64,000 bases of DNA from CAWGMT01 sp963823675 (GCA_963823675.1 CAWGMT010000010.1:62001-126000), one strand, 5' to 3'; shown: positions 27,950-40,113, numbered from the stretch's first letter. The notes: a model not told the origin generated them from the letters alone. Numbers and translations: made by a program.

Positions 27950-28629
27950 CGCTGGACCAGATGGTGAACGATTTCCGCCGTCGACGATGGGTCAGCTTGG
28001 AATGTAGTCTCCGCCGGGCACGAAATCAGTCCCGGGTTGCTTTTTTTATTAGCCCAGGCTTTCAGACACCCATGTTCCCCGTGATTGGAATTCCCGTCCG
28101 CGTTGAGTCGCGGTCTTTGTTACTGAGCCGGCCTCGTTGCCTCACCCGAACCTTGCCAACGGGGCGGGGCGGCCGCGCCGAGTCTCACGAGCGGTGATCG
28201 GACCTCGTCTCGTGAGCGCCGTGCGGATACGCGCGACAGGAGGGCCCTGAGAGAAGAATCGCAGCCTGCTCCGCGCAAGGGATTTCCGACCGAACCAGAC
28301 GGGCTGCTGGCTAGCTTGCCGGTGATCGCCGCGCCCAACCGCCGCCCTCCGCGCCTTTGGCCGCAGCCCAAGCGGCAACACGATCCCAACCCTGGCCGAC
28401 AGCGACGGATCGGCCGCCGAGGGAGGGGACGTCGGGCCGAGACGAGCAAAGGCGCACGCCCCCCGGCGAAATCAGTGAACAGCCCGAAAGATTTTCCACT
28501 TTTTTTTCGCTCAGCAGCATAAGACGTTGCGGCAAAAAAATCGGCCAATTGTAAATCTTGCGTTAACGAAATTTCGAGATCAGCGCATTTTGTATATATA
28601 GACAACTGGGCGCAGACTGCGTATTCAAC
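27950..28629. other. 680-bp intergenic region, no gene seen
   Basis: Upstream of the sigma-factor gene. Overlapping frames on both strands are Arg/Pro-rich compositional shadows. The last 130 bp (28495-28625) are strikingly AT-rich, with A and T runs and TATATATAGA near 28593, and could contain promoter elements for the truncated ORF at 28630. Confidence 0.5.
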
Positions 28630-28698
28630 ATGCCCACCAGCGTATTCAACCCCGACGGCGTCCGGATTGCGCTAACTCAGACGCAGTTCGACCACGGA
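28630..28698 (+). pseudogene. 5' fragment of an unidentified gene cut by repeat R1
   Basis: ATG at 28630 opens MPTSVFNPDGVRIALTQTQF and then reaches repeat R1 at 28697. As at 23875, only the beginning of a gene survives before the repeat. Family not recognised. Confidence 0.35.
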
Positions 28699-28990
28699 CT
28701 GGCGAGGACAGGCAGATTGCTGGCTGGGGGGCAACGCCCGAGGGGTACCAACCTCTTGGGTCGGTTGCAAGCGGCTCACGAAACGCGCGAATCGGTCCCG
28801 ATCGCCGAATGTGCTCAGAATTCTCGGATTCCGCGCAGAGCAACGTCGCCAGAGGTTCGCTTTGGCCGTGGCGCGCAGGGAATCAGCCGCTCTGGGCCCG
28901 AATCGGGTTCCGATCGGGACTTCGTGCCGCTTACGTTGCTGGGCATCCGCCCAGGTTCCGCTCGCGGCGCAGGCCGAGACGCCGCGCGAC
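28697..28990 (+). repeat. dispersed repeat R1, copy 3
   Basis: Third copy of the 330-bp element. It lacks the last ~35 bp and passes directly into repeat R2 at 28994. The core hairpins are conserved. Confidence 0.8.
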
Positions 28991-28993
28991 TTA

Positions 28994-29143
28994 CGATGCG
29001 CTCGTGCGATGGTTACGGTGCGGTCTCCCAGGGTGATCATCGAGCGAATTGGCCGAATCCAAAGGAATCTCTCTTCACTGATCCACGCAGTTTACCGAGT
29101 CGGATGACCGAAGTCGATATTGCACTGCATGTCCTAGCCTATC
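28994..29143 (+). repeat. dispersed repeat R2, copy 2
   Basis: Matches 12122-12272 over ~150 bp, and here forms a composite R1-R2 unit. Both copies end at CACTGCATGTCCTAGCCT. Confidence 0.75.
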
Positions 29144-29724
29144 CAACAAGTTTCTTTTTAGGCGCGGAGTGGGAAGGCCGACTGGGGCCGCCCGGAGACG
29201 CCCAGGTGCCTGACTGATCAGGTCAGGCTGAAATGAGAACGTTTCGAAAGGCCCGTCATGTCACGTCTGGTATGCCGAGACAAGTCCAGCCAAGCGAGCG
29301 CGGCTTGCGCGGGGCACCTTCCGGCGCCATCGACGGCGGCAACGCGAGCGTCGGTGTCTTCTCCATCTTGAAGCGCAGCCGATGAGTGCAAACGTGACAT
29401 GAAGAAAACCGCGAGAAATTTCAAGAATTCATGCCGCGTTTTGCCGTCTCGAGCGAATATACATAGTAAAGTGTGTCTCGCAGTCCTTCTCCGTTTTCGT
29501 AACCGGCATCGATCCCGATCGCAGGCTGTCCATTAGCCAAAGCATCGCCCTCTCGGCCGGCGATCGGGGCTGCGTCGTCGAAGCCGTGTGCCCGTCACAG
29601 GCGGGCACGCGCACGAGAACCCACAACTTCCGTCCTCCGACCAACCGGTTTCCCGGCGACTCGTGGGCCCACATTCCGCGCCCACATATTTACATTTGCG
29701 TCCTTCGTCGAAGGTGGGTGATCC
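29144..29724. other. 580-bp stretch without a recognised gene
   Basis: Contains the palindrome CCTGAC-TGATCAG-GTCAGG near 29209-29227 and a perfect 7-bp hairpin GTGCCCG/CGGGCAC near 29587-29607. No credible coding frame. It precedes the RHS gene, whose AAGGTGG ribosome binding site is at about 29711. Confidence 0.45.
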
Positions 29725-32700
29725 ATGGCGAATGCATTCACGCCCGACAATAGTCAGCCCTGCGCACCGTCGCTGGGCAATACGGGGGAGTGCGGTAGTG
29801 GCGCAGGCGGGCCTGTGAGGGCGCCGATTACCATGCCCGACGCCGTGGCCAACTGCGGCTCGTGCGGTGGAGGCGGCGGAGGTGGCGGGGGCGGTGGCAG
29901 CGGAGGCGGCGACTGTTGCTGCGCTGGTGGCGGAGACGGCGGCGGGCCTGGTGGTGGTCTCGGGGCGCCGCCGATCGCGTGGGGCGGCGGCGGCCCGCCT
30001 CCCGGCAACCAGCCCTTCAGTGGCCCGATCGGTCCGATCGGGGGCGGTGGCGGCCTGGGTGGAGGCGGTAGCGGCAGTTGCGGGTGCGGCGGCGGTGGCG
30101 CGGGTGGCGGCGGACCTGGCGGCGGTTTCAACCCTGACCCGATCGCGCGGGGCGGGGGCGCTCCGCCGCCGGGCATCCTGCCCATGGACGGCCCGATCGG
30201 CCCCGTTGGCGGAGGTGGCGGCCTCGGTGGTGGCGGGGGCGGAGGTGGCGGCCTCGGTGGTGGCAACGGAGGCGGAGGAAGCTGCGGCTGCGGCGATGGG
30301 GGCGGTGGTGGCGGGCCAATCGGTGGCGGGCCAATCGGCGGCGCGCCAGTCGGCGGTGGCTGGCCTCCGCGCATGAGCCGGGGCCCGGGCGAGTCAATGG
30401 GGCCCAGTCTCATCCTGAACGGGTTGGGTGGCGGCGATGACGCGCTCTACCGTGCCGCCGCCATGCCCGCCGTGGCGCGCGGCCGGGCGCTGCCGGCGCT
30501 CTCGTTTGCCACGGGGGGCTGCAATTCGCTCGGTGGATACTGCGTCGTCAACCCTGCCAGCGGCTTCCTCCTGTTCCAGCTCGGGCCGCCGGCGGGTGAC
30601 CCCTTCCACATCGCGCCTGTGCTCTCCTACAACAGCAGCAACTGGGGGACTGCGTCCGAGGTGGGCAACGGCTGGAGCCACACGTTCAAGCGTCAGGTGG
30701 TGTTGTCGGCTGTGGGCGGCCTGGCCGGGCCGCTCCCACCGGGGCCCGCGCACTACCCCGGCGTCGTCACCGGCGCCGGCCAGGCTTACCCGTACGCCGG
30801 CAATCCGGCGGGCGGTTACCAAGCTCCCGAACCGGGCGCCGGCGCAGTCAACTCGCTGTACGCGCTGGCGGACTACGGCGGCTTCACCGAGACGGCGCCG
30901 GACGGAACGGCCTACATTTATGGTGCGGCCACGGTGGATAGGCCCGGGCCCTTGCTTTCGATCACAAACCCCGCCGGCGCGGTCTGGAGCCTGACGTATG
31001 ACTTGAGCAGCCGGGTCAGCTCGATCGCCGATCCCTTCTCCCGGCTGACCACGTTTGCCTACAACGCGACGTCCGGCAAAATCAGCAGCATCCTCGACCC
31101 CTACGGCCGGATCACCACCTTCTCGGTGAACGCCTCGGGTAATCTCGTCCAGGTCACGACTCCCGAGCTGTGCATTAACAGCCTGGTGTACGACAGCTCA
31201 AACCGGCCCATCGCCTGGATCAATCCCCTCGGCGATCGGACAAGCGATGCCTTTGACTCCAGCAGTCGCCTGACGACGGCGACGGCGCCGTTGGGGCAGG
31301 TGAGCTCGCTGACGTACAACGTCGGCCAGACGCTGCTGACCAACCCGCGCGGCTATGTCACGACGCTCAATTTCACCAGCGACGGCAGCCTGAGCTCGGC
31401 GATCGACGGCACGGGCTACCTGACGAGCTATTCGTGGGACACGGGCAACCGGCTCACGGCGATCGTCGATGGTCTGGGCAACGCCACGAGCTTCGCTTAT
31501 GTAACCCTGGGAAACCTGATCGAGGGGCTGGCGTCGGTGACGCAGCCGCTGGGCGGGATTTTCACCTACACTTACAGCGGCAACCAGGTCGCCGCTGTGA
31601 CCGACCAGCTCGGCAATACGACGAGCCTGGTCTGGAACGGCGCCGGTTACCGCATCGCGGCGGTCAACGCGCAGTCCAATCGGACCTCTTACTCCTACAA
31701 TAGCAGCGGGTTGCTGACGGCCGTCCAGAATCCCCTGGGCCAGACGGTGAGCCTGGTATACAACTCGGTCGGCCAGCAGATCGCGCTCATCAATCCGCTG
31801 GGCCACGCGGCCAGCTTCACCTACAACGCCAATGGCATGGTTCAGACGGTCCAGAGCCCGGTGGGGGCGGTCACCACCTACCTGCGCGACCAGGTCAACC
31901 GGCTGACGAACGTGGTCGACTCGCTGGGGAACACGGCCAGCTATGTCTACGACGCGAACAGCCGGCTCACGCAGGTGACCAATCCCATCGGAGCGATCTG
32001 GACGCTGGCCTACGACCAGAACGGCCGCCTGATCTCGACGGCTGATCCTCTAAATGAGGTGACTTTCTATGGATATGATGCCGCCGGCAACTGGGTGAGC
32101 ACGACCGATCCGCTGGGCAACGTCAATACGGCGGTCTATGACGGTGCCAACAGGCTGATCGCGCGGGTGGACCCGCTCGGGAACCGAACTTCGTTCGGAT
32201 ACGACACATCGGGCAGCCGGATATCTCTGCTCGACCCGCTGGGCAATCTCAGCACGAGCGTATTCGACAGCCAGGCACGAATGACCGCCAGCGTCGATCC
32301 GCTCTCCGACCGAACTTCGTTCTCGTACAACGCGGCCAACCTGAGAACGGCCCTGACCAATCCCCTTGGGAACGTCTGGTCGAGCGTTTATGACAACTTG
32401 CAGCGATTGAGTGCATCGGTGGACCCCCTGGGCAACAGAAATTCCTGGAGCTACGACTCATCCGGCAAGCCGGTCGCCTGGACCAATGCCCTGGGGGCGA
32501 TTTCGTCGACGGTCTACGACTCGGGCGGGCGGCCGATCGCAAGCATCGATCCGCTGGGGGACACAACGAGCTTCGGATTTGACAATGCGAACCGGCTGGT
32601 CACTTCGACCGACCCGCATAACAACGTGAGCACACGAGTATACGACGGCGTGAGCCGGTTGTCGGCGACCGTAGATCCCCTGGGCAACACCGTTACGCTG

Positions 32701-35544
32701 GGGTACGACGCCGCGAGCAGGTTGGTCAGCCGGACGGACCCGCTGGGCAACGTATCGACGGCGGTGTTTGACGTTGCGAACCGGCCGGTGGCCACCATCG
32801 ATGCGCTAGCAAATCGCACCACTTTTGGATTTGACGCGGCGAGCCGCCCGGTGAGCACCACGAACGCGCTAGGCTACGTCAGCTCGAGCGTTTTTGATGC
32901 GGCCAGCCGTTTGGTTGCCACCGTGGATGCGCTGGGAGATCGAAACACCACCGTTTACGACGCGGCGAGCAGGCCGATAGCAGCCGTGAATCCTGTTGGC
33001 AGCATCTCCTCGACGGGCTACGACGCAGCCAGTCGTCCTATTGCGAGCGTAGATCCCCTGGGGAACGTCTCCACCACGCTTTTTGATGCCGCCAGTCGTG
33101 TCGTCGCCCAGGTCGATCCCCTTGGGAATATCAGCTCGATGCTCTATGATGCGGCCAATCGCCGAACCGGATTCATCGACGCGCTTGGGAACCGCACAAC
33201 CTTCGGTTTTGACGCTGCCAATCGCCCGGTAAGTACCACTAACGCGTTAGGGTATATCAGCACCGCGGTCTATGATCTTGCCAGTCGGCAGATCGCAGGC
33301 GTGGACGCGCTGGCCAACATCAATACGGTAGTCTACGACGCGGCAAGCAGGCCAGTCGCCAGCGTCAATCCCTTGGGCTACGTCAACACCAGCGTATACG
33401 ACGCTGCCAGCCGCCTGATCGCGACAGTCAACGCGCTCGGGAACCGGACGACCTTCGGCTTCGACGCGGCAAGTCAACAGGTTTCGATCACGGACGCGTT
33501 GGGAAATATCACTTCGACGGTCTACGACGCGGATGGCAGTACCCAAGCTACTGTCGACGCCAATGGGTTCACGACGACCCAGGTCTATGACGCCGTCGGC
33601 GAAACCCTGGCAGTGATCGATGCCCGGAACAATCGGACCAGCTTCGTTTGGGACGCGGCCGGCGCGAAACAGGGATGATGGACGCTGTGGGCAATCTGGT
33701 CACCTACCAATACGACGCCGCGAGCCGTCGAACCGTGCGGATCGATGGACGCGGTTTGTATACGAGCTACGCGTATGACGCGTCGAGCCGGCTGACGGGG
33801 CAGCAGTATCAGGACGGCACGCGGGCCACGATGATCTATGACGCGGACAACCGGCGCACGGTCTTGAGCGACTGGACCGGGGCATACACGTCGAGCTACG
33901 ACCCGGTCGGCAGGTTGACGTCCGTCGTCAATCCGGCGGCGATCGCGCTGACCTACGCCTATGATGCGGTTGGTCAGCGTGCGTGGTTGGCGCAGCCGAC
34001 GGGCCGCTTCACTTACGTATTTGACCCGGTGGGCCGAATGTCATCATTGGCGAATCCTGAGAACCAGGTGTCCAGTTGGCAATACGATGCTGCGAGCCGA
34101 GTTACGGCAAATCTCTTGGCAAATGGTACGCAGGCCTCGTATACTTATGACGATGCGAACCGCCTGCTCCTGCTGGCGAACCTGACCTCCGGCGGCGCGA
34201 CTTTGTCCAGCTTCAACTACACTTACAATACAGTCGGCAACCGCACGCAGGTGGTGGAAGCTGATGGCGATGTCGTTACGTGGTCATACGACCCGACCTA
34301 CCAGTTGACGAACGAACGGAGAAGTGGTGCCAACGCCTATAACATCACGTATTCGTACGACGGCGTTGGCAACCGGACGGTGCTGCTCAGTGGCGGGGCG
34401 GCAACGACCTGGACATACAACACGGCCAACGAGCTGGCGACGAGCCATAGCAGTGCAGGTGTGACGACCTTCGCGCACGACGGAGATGAGAACCTCTTAA
34501 CCTCGCAGGCGCCGGCTAATCAGTGGACGACGAACACCTGGGATGGCGAAAACCGGCTGACGTACGTGGCGCTGCCCTCCGGGATCGTGGATTCGTTCAC
34601 GTACAACGGGGACAGCCAGAGGGTGCAGAAGCAGGGCTCGACAGGTACGACGAACCATGTTTGGGACCGCCAGAACATCCTGTTGGAGACTAATGCCAGC
34701 GACATCATCGAGGTAGTGTATACGTTGGAGCCGCTTACCTACGGCAATTTGATCTCGGAGTCACGTGGCAGCGCCGATTCATTCTACCTTTATGACGCGC
34801 TAGGCTCGACGAGGCAACTGGCGAATAACGTTGGCTCGATTGCCGCCGCTTTTCTGTACGACTCATTCGGGAACATTCTGCTCGCTGGAACTAGCGTCAC
34901 ACCGTTTACGTACATTGGCAACTCGGGCTACTACCGTGATTCGGATCTCGCGTCTTATTGCTTGCGTGCACGCTTCTACACTCCCACCAGCGGCGCATTC
35001 ATATCCCCAGATCCATATGCTTTAGCCTCGCCTGGTATTAGTCGCTATGTATACGCTCTCAACAATCCGTTGACATTCATCGACCCGAGCGGACTGGGCC
35101 CCCTGCGGACTCCCCGACAACGTTCCTCTCAGCATCAGCGGCTTCATAAGTTATATCGTTCAGAACCCGTGCATCGACATCGCCAGAATTCGCAACTGCC
35201 TGCGTAAGGCTGACACCGCGCTCTGGCAAAGATGGGTGACAGCCGAGAAGTTCGCCAAGATCCGCAATAAACCGAAACGCGGGGCTGCTTGCCCTAAAGC
35301 GATTAGCACCATTGGTTTGTGCGGATGCGAGCTCCTCTGCGCGAACGCGTACAACTCGTGCCTCGCGCAGGCGTCCAATACGTTGAATAACGCCTTAGAT
35401 CGCGCCGTGCAGATAACCAACCCTACACTGGCTCAGGAGCAGATCGATTTAGCTATTTACATATTTTACCTCGATGCAGCTGAATGCGGAATCCAATATG
35501 TCGTGTGCGGCCTCGGATGCTTGGTGGCCTTTTCACTCTTTTGA
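29725..35544 (+). CDS. RHS/YD-repeat protein with Gly/Cys-rich N-terminus (two compensating frameshifts)
   Basis: One protein of about 1,939 residues in pieces: 29725-~33668 (frame 1), ~33668-~35100 (frame 2), ~35100-35544 (frame 1 again). Residues 1-~230 are almost pure Gly/Pro/Cys blocks (GGGGSGGGDCCCAGGG). Then come dozens of YD repeats of the form YDAASRPIASVDPLGN, then the RHS-associated core (LYDALGSTRQL, RARFYTPTSGAFISPDPY, NNPLTFIDPSGLG). The ~145-residue C-terminal tip after DPSGLG is Cys-rich and hydrophobic at the end (CGCELLCANAYNSCLAQ) and unlike known RHS toxins. RHS shells deliver C-terminal toxic or binding domains; no clear signal peptide is seen. The frameshifts at 33668 and in GGGCCCC at 35100 may be base errors. 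Confidence 0.8.
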
Positions 35545-35641
35545 CCTGGCTGGCCTCCTCACTGCGCACTCCCTTGGAAGACGCCAGGGCCGGTCTTACC
35601 CTGTGGGGTCGGTCGTGATCTCCTTCCGAGGCTGACCAGTC

Positions 35642-36655
35642 ATGCGACCACAATATGCCCGTCGGCTGATTGTTAACTCGGTGAATCGGGGAACCGGCTG
35701 GCTAGAATACCAAGGGGGCGGATGGTTTAAGTCCAATTTCCTGACGGCTGTTTCAGCGCTTGTAAACGAAAACGACTACGCGGACCGAGCACTGTTGACG
35801 GATGCTTACTACCACATAGGTGATATTCATTTAGCTCATCATGCTCCACATGGAGCGATCCGGGCGTACCGAGACGCGCTAGCCTGTAACCCGCAATGTG
35901 CGCCTGCCTTGCGCGAGATAGGAGATATCTATTATCTCATGGGCGACTTCGGAAAAGTGCGCCAGTATCATGAGCTGTGTCTTTCTCAAGACGCGAGCGA
36001 CATCTATGCACTTGAAACTTTAACGTTTCTTAGGTCCATGCATCGGTCAGGTTCGTCACGCGTTAAACCGGTCTACATTAAGGGCGACATCTATTGGGAG
36101 GCGAGCGAGCTTCTCGCTGCGTGGAGGCCAGATGACGTACTCGAGCTTCTCGATCCTAAGAGAAAACGTTCGGTCAATGCGAGGCGGTTTCGGGCAATGG
36201 CGCACGGAGTTAGGGGCGACCTTGAACGCGTCCTGGCTGAATGGGCAGGTATTGGGCGGGCGAGAGATCCGATCGAGCTCTCGTTGGAGGATTTCTTTTA
36301 CTTGTCGGACGCTGTATGGGATGCTCCGGAGTTCTGGAAGATACTCCGATCCTCAGTTGACCGGTTGAGCGACCTCGGTTTACTCCCGCTAGGCCTGCTT
36401 CGTGATCTCCCCGCGTTGGGGCCCAGATCAGGTGCAAGCCTGCGCGAGCGCAGACGAACGAACCGCCATAAGGTTATAATAGATTATCACATACACAGAA
36501 TTAATGGTGATATCGAAAGGCTACGTGCGCTGTCGGCGCGGTTCCCGAGTTGGGCTGGCCCCAGGGAGCTACTCGCATATTATGCGAAGCACGGGCGAAT
36601 GCCGCCCAGGCTCACGGCTGAGCAAAAAGGTTTCACGGTTGGCACCGTTAACTGA
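35642..36655 (+). CDS. TPR-containing protein, possible partner of the RHS tip
   Basis: 337 residues. TPR-like helices are visible at residues ~55-125 (DAYYHIGDIHLAHHAPHGAI, LREIGDIYYLMGDFGKVRQY). The second half is helical without a known domain. GC is lower than in flanking genes, like the tip of the RHS gene ~100 bp upstream. In polymorphic toxin loci the gene after an RHS toxin is often its immunity protein; that is only a positional inference here. Confidence 0.6.
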   Translation: MRPQYARRLIVNSVNRGTGWLEYQGGGWFKSNFLTAVSALVNENDYADRALLTDAYYHIGDIHLAHHAPHGAIRAYRDALACNPQCAPALREIGDIYYLMGDFGKVRQYHELCLSQDASDIYALETLTFLRSMHRSGSSRVKPVYIKGDIYWEASELLAAWRPDDVLELLDPKRKRSVNARRFRAMAHGVRGDLERVLAEWAGIGRARDPIELSLEDFFYLSDAVWDAPEFWKILRSSVDRLSDLGLLPLGLLRDLPALGPRSGASLRERRRTNRHKVIIDYHIHRINGDIERLRALSARFPSWAGPRELLAYYAKHGRMPPRLTAEQKGFTVGTVN

Positions 36656-36926
36656 CGAGCGCTGCAGTTGGCTGTGTGTCGCCTCGCGTTGTCAAGCTTG
36701 GGGGCCTCTTGGTCATAGCATGCGGGAGCGATTTCTTCGTCAATGGGTGCGTCCGGCTTTTCTGATAAAGAGAGGAAGCTCGAGGGGGACGGCGAGCGAG
36801 CGCCGCAGGTCCGATATTGACACGCCGTTCTGTTTCTTCGGTTATCTCTTCGCCATTCCAGTCGAGGGCGGTGCGCCGACTGTGCGAAGGTCAGGAGACC
36901 GAGCGGCTCGCTGGGGGATCGACGCC
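36656..36926. other. no gene seen
   Basis: 271 bp between the TPR gene and the NifU-like gene. The opposite-strand frame across it is an antisense shadow. No clear terminator. Confidence 0.35.
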
Positions 36927-37290
36927 GTGGCCAAGTACTCCGAAACTCTGACCGACCATGTTCCTGACACCGCGTCACCGCGGTGTCATGGATGCGCCGG
37001 ACTTGACTGGTCATGCGTGCGCACCGGGTCGCGGCGCGTTTCTGATTCTGTTTCTCAAGGTTCGGGATGGTCGGATCGTGGCTGCGAAGTACCACACGCT
37101 TGGCTGCGGGCCGACGATCGCGTCGGGGTCGATGCTCACGGCGATGATCGCGGGGCGGACGGTCGCGGAGTGCCGGGAGCTGACAGTCGATGACGTGGTC
37201 GGAGCACTCGACGGCGTGCCGCCGGACAAGCTGCATTGCCCGGCGCTGGCGATCGGAGCGTTGCAGGACGCGCTGAACCACGGATTTTGA
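36927..37290 (+). CDS. NifU/IscU-like Fe-S cluster scaffold protein (one frameshift)
   Basis: From GTG 36927 the frame gives MAKYSETLTDH, and after a one-base shift near 36957 FLTPRHRGVMDAPDLTGHAC continues to 37290. Together this is a ~120-residue NifU_N/IscU-type scaffold with the three cluster-ligand cysteines: GHACAPGRGAF, LGCGPTIASGSML, and KLHCPALAIGAL. It assembles Fe-S clusters for transfer to apo-proteins. The ATG at 36958 lies within the shifted region and is probably not the natural start. An extra G at the shift is the simplest cause. Confidence 0.8.
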
Positions 37291-37483
37291 ACACGGATCG
37301 GAGCAGACAATCGAATCCGGATTTTTGACCACGAAAAACACTAAACACACGAAAGGGGAAGAACGGAAATCGACGACGAGATCGGGTTGTCCTGCATTCT
37401 TGGGCGTCCTGCTTCGCTGTCGTGCTTAACCGGTCCAGATCTACCGAAGCTTCGCGAGTCATCGTGTTTCTTGGGCCAATCAA

Positions 37484-39674
37484 ATGAGCGGACGACGGAA
37501 GGTTACAACTGGCGCCGGTTCGCCGCGGCGGAAGTCGGGCGCGGGTCAGGGTGAGAACGACGCCGCGCCACCAACACCCCTGGCCCATCCAGGTCGGCCG
37601 CAGCAATACGCCGACGCTTGCCGGGCTGCGGAGCGGGGAAAGTACGAGGAAGTGCGCCGAATCTATGCGAGGCTCAACCGGGGTGCGGCGAAGAAAGACG
37701 CGCGGCTGCGTGGCTTGATCCAGAACGACCTCGCGGTGCTCGACGCGATCGCGGCAAAGTTCGAGGAGGCACGCGAGGGGTGGCAGAGGGCGCTGGAGGC
37801 GGATGGTGATTTGCTCCTGGCGCGACTGAATCGCGATTTGCTCGAGGCGGAGATCAGCTTGGCTGGGTGCGCAAGAAGAATTGGAAGAGCTGAAGCTGGT
37901 GCCGGCTCCTCGCGCCGGGGCTGGTGCCTGGGACCCCCTCACCCGCGGCTTCTCCCCTGGGGGAGAAGATGTCCGAAGGACAGATGAGGGGGGATTGCCT
38001 TCGGGCACCCTCTGCCCCTCCCTCACCCCCCGCGTCCTGCGGGGAGCTCTCCCAGAGGGCGAGGAGGGGCGAGGGCAATTGGCGCCCGCCAGTTCGCAGC
38101 CGCTGGTCGCCGCTTCACATTCAGCCGACGGGAGCGGTCGGGTCTCGTACTTGGCCGCACGCGCTGCATCCGTGGTGGTTCAGGGGAGTAGCCATCACGC
38201 TCCGCGTGATGCGTACTCGGTGGCCGGAGAGGGAACTCATCACGCGGAGCGTGATGACTACTTTGGCTGGCCCGCTGACCAGGTTCGCGTCGCTGTCCTC
38301 AGCTTCCTCTTCAACTGGCCCTCGACCGGCGGCGGTAACATGCATACGGCCGGGCTGGTTGAGTTTTTGAAGCGGGCCGGCTACGACATGCGGCATTTCT
38401 TCGCCCGATATCCAGCCTGGGGCATCGGCCGCGCGGCCGCGGATGGGCTGGTTGCGAGCGAGGCGCTGGAATTTGATGAGCCGTCGTGGAATGTCGCGGA
38501 GATTCAGCGGCGGTATCGCCGTGCAGTTGACGAGTTTCAACCGGATTTTGTCGCGATCACCGACACCTGGAACATGAAGCCGCTCTTGGCCGAGGCCATG
38601 CGGGGCTATCCCGTTCTCTTGCTGTACCAGGCCCAGGAATGCCTCTGCCCGCTCAATAACCTGCGGTTGCTGGGGATTGGGCCGACCCAGGTCGAGCAGT
38701 GCCCTCGAAATCAACTCGCGACGCCGCAGGTTTGTCATGGATGTTTGGCCCAGCGCGGGCAGCACTCTGGTGCGCTGCACCAGGTTGAGCGAGCCTTGGC
38801 CGGTGTTGGCACGGCCGAATATGACCACAAGATACGGCGGGCGTTATTGGAAGCCGAGGCGGTGCTGGCGCTCAATCCGCTGACGGCGGCGATGCTGGAA
38901 CCTTACGCGCGGCGCGTCTGCGTCGTTCCGTGGGGGATTGATGCGGGGCGGTTTCCGTGGGCGGCGGACGGTGACGAAGAGGGGAGACCTGCGGTCGCGG
39001 CGGAGGGCGGGGTCGGGAGACCCGCGCCGAACATGCAAACCGAGGGCGGGGTCGGGAGACCCGCGCCCAACATGCAAACAGAGGGCGGGGTCGGGAGACC
39101 GGCGCCCAACAATGAGAGAACCCTTTCGCGGAGCGAAAGGCGACACTTGCTGTTCATGGCGGCCGTGGCGGGCGAGACCATCAAGGGGTTCCACGTTGCT
39201 CACAAAGCATGCCGGTTGCTCCGACAGACGCGCAGCGATTTCGAGCTGGTTGTGACTTTTGATCCGCCAGGGCAGATCGATGAGTTTACCCGCTCGGTCG
39301 GGTGGTGCTCGCAGGCCGAGCTGCCGCGACATTATCGGGCGGCCGATATCTGCCTGGTGCCGACGATTGCCCAGGACGGGCTGAGCATCACGTCGGTCGA
39401 GGCGATGGCGTCGGGATTGCCCGTCATCGCCAGCCGGATCGGGGGAGTGCCGTATACCGTCGGTGACGGCGTGACCGGTTTGCTCTGCGAGCCGGGCGAT
39501 CCGGCGGACCTGGCGGCCAAGATCGCGCACCTGCTGGATGACCCGGATTTGAGACGCGAAATGGGACTGGCGGGACGGCGGCGGTTTGAGGCGGACTTTA
39601 CCTGGGAGATCGTGATCGAGCGATACTGGCGACCACTGTTGACGGCGCGGCGTACTGTTTTCGGCAAGGCGTGA
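37484..39674 (+). CDS. TPR plus GT4-type glycosyltransferase with in-frame repeats (one frameshift)
   Basis: Residues 1-~128 (frame to ~37866) hold a TPR-like region (YADACRAAERGKYEEVRRIY; NDLAVLDAIAAKFEEAREGW). After a one-base shift the protein continues AQEELEELKLVPAP. A GT-B glycosyltransferase follows: FLFNWPSTGGGNMHTAGLVE, PVLLLYQAQECLCP, and the donor-binding half HYRAADICLVPTIAQDGLSI, TSVEAMASGLPVIASRIGG (E-x7-E-like). Between TPR and GT lie translated palindromic repeats (37936-38262). A 39-bp tandem repeat (39003-39111) and a hairpin (39122-39140) sit between the two GT halves, all in frame. Likely a surface-glycan enzyme. Confidence 0.8.
37936..38262. repeat. palindromic repeats translated inside the GT4 gene
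   Basis: A block with CTTCTCCC/GGGAGAAG and similar hairpins (37950-38070) is followed by a pair of 24-bp arms at 38189-38212 and 38239-38262 that are reverse complements at 23 of 24 positions (core ATCACGCTCCGCGTGAT). Nearly the same palindrome stands between genes at 39908-39961. The translation stays open throughout. Confidence 0.8.
39003..39140 (+). repeat. 39-bp tandem repeat and REP-like hairpin inside the GT4 gene
   Basis: Two full and one partial 39-bp units (39003-39041, 39042-39080, 39081-39111) encode EGGVGRPAPNMQT repeats. They are followed at 39122-39140 by a perfect 8-bp stem CCTTTCGC-GGA-GCGAAAGG. All of it is in frame with the glycosyltransferase. Confidence 0.85.
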
Positions 39675-40113
39675 ACCATGGAGAGCACACGGGAATTCTC
39701 AAGCCGGGGCCGCCTGCGTGGCCAGGCGGCATCGACGCGACTAACGCCGAACTTTCGGCGCATCTGAGGTGCGAGAAATCAAATATACAAAGACATCTTA
39801 ACCACGGAGGGCACGGATTGACACGGAAGGGATACCAACTCAACAGGGCATTTGCGCCAGTTCGCCCTCGGCGTCGGTTGCACGTCTGACAAGTCATCGG
39901 GGATTTCGTAGTCGTCACGCTCCGCGTGACGGGGACCCATCACGCGGAGCGTGATGACTACTTCCAGGCCGGCGTCGGTTGCTCGACTGACGAGCTGTCG
40001 CGGATCTAGCCGGAACGCGATTTACCCGATTTTCCGTGTCACTCCGTGCTCTCCGTGGTTAAGAATCCCTCTTCATTCTCAGAATGTCGCAATCAGTGGC
40101 GAGGGGCACCGTC
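39675..40113. repeat. intergenic palindromic repeat cluster
   Basis: Holds three signals: CCACGGAG-type arms at about 39800-39830 and 40030-40065 forming a long-spaced inverted repeat (AACCACGGAGGGCACGGA / TCCGTGCTCTCCGTGGTT), and the ATCACGC palindrome at 39908-39961 (arms match 21 of 22). No gene. The ribosome binding site for the next gene (GAGGGGC) is near 40099. Confidence 0.7.

Noticed and set aside
29754..30413. Pro-rich minus-strand protein opposite the RHS N-terminus
   Set aside because: It is the complement of the Gly-rich coding block; the plus strand has the ribosome binding site and continues into YD repeats.
39003..39111. CRISPR-like repeat
   Set aside because: Three direct 39-bp tandem units inside an open coding frame, no spacers.
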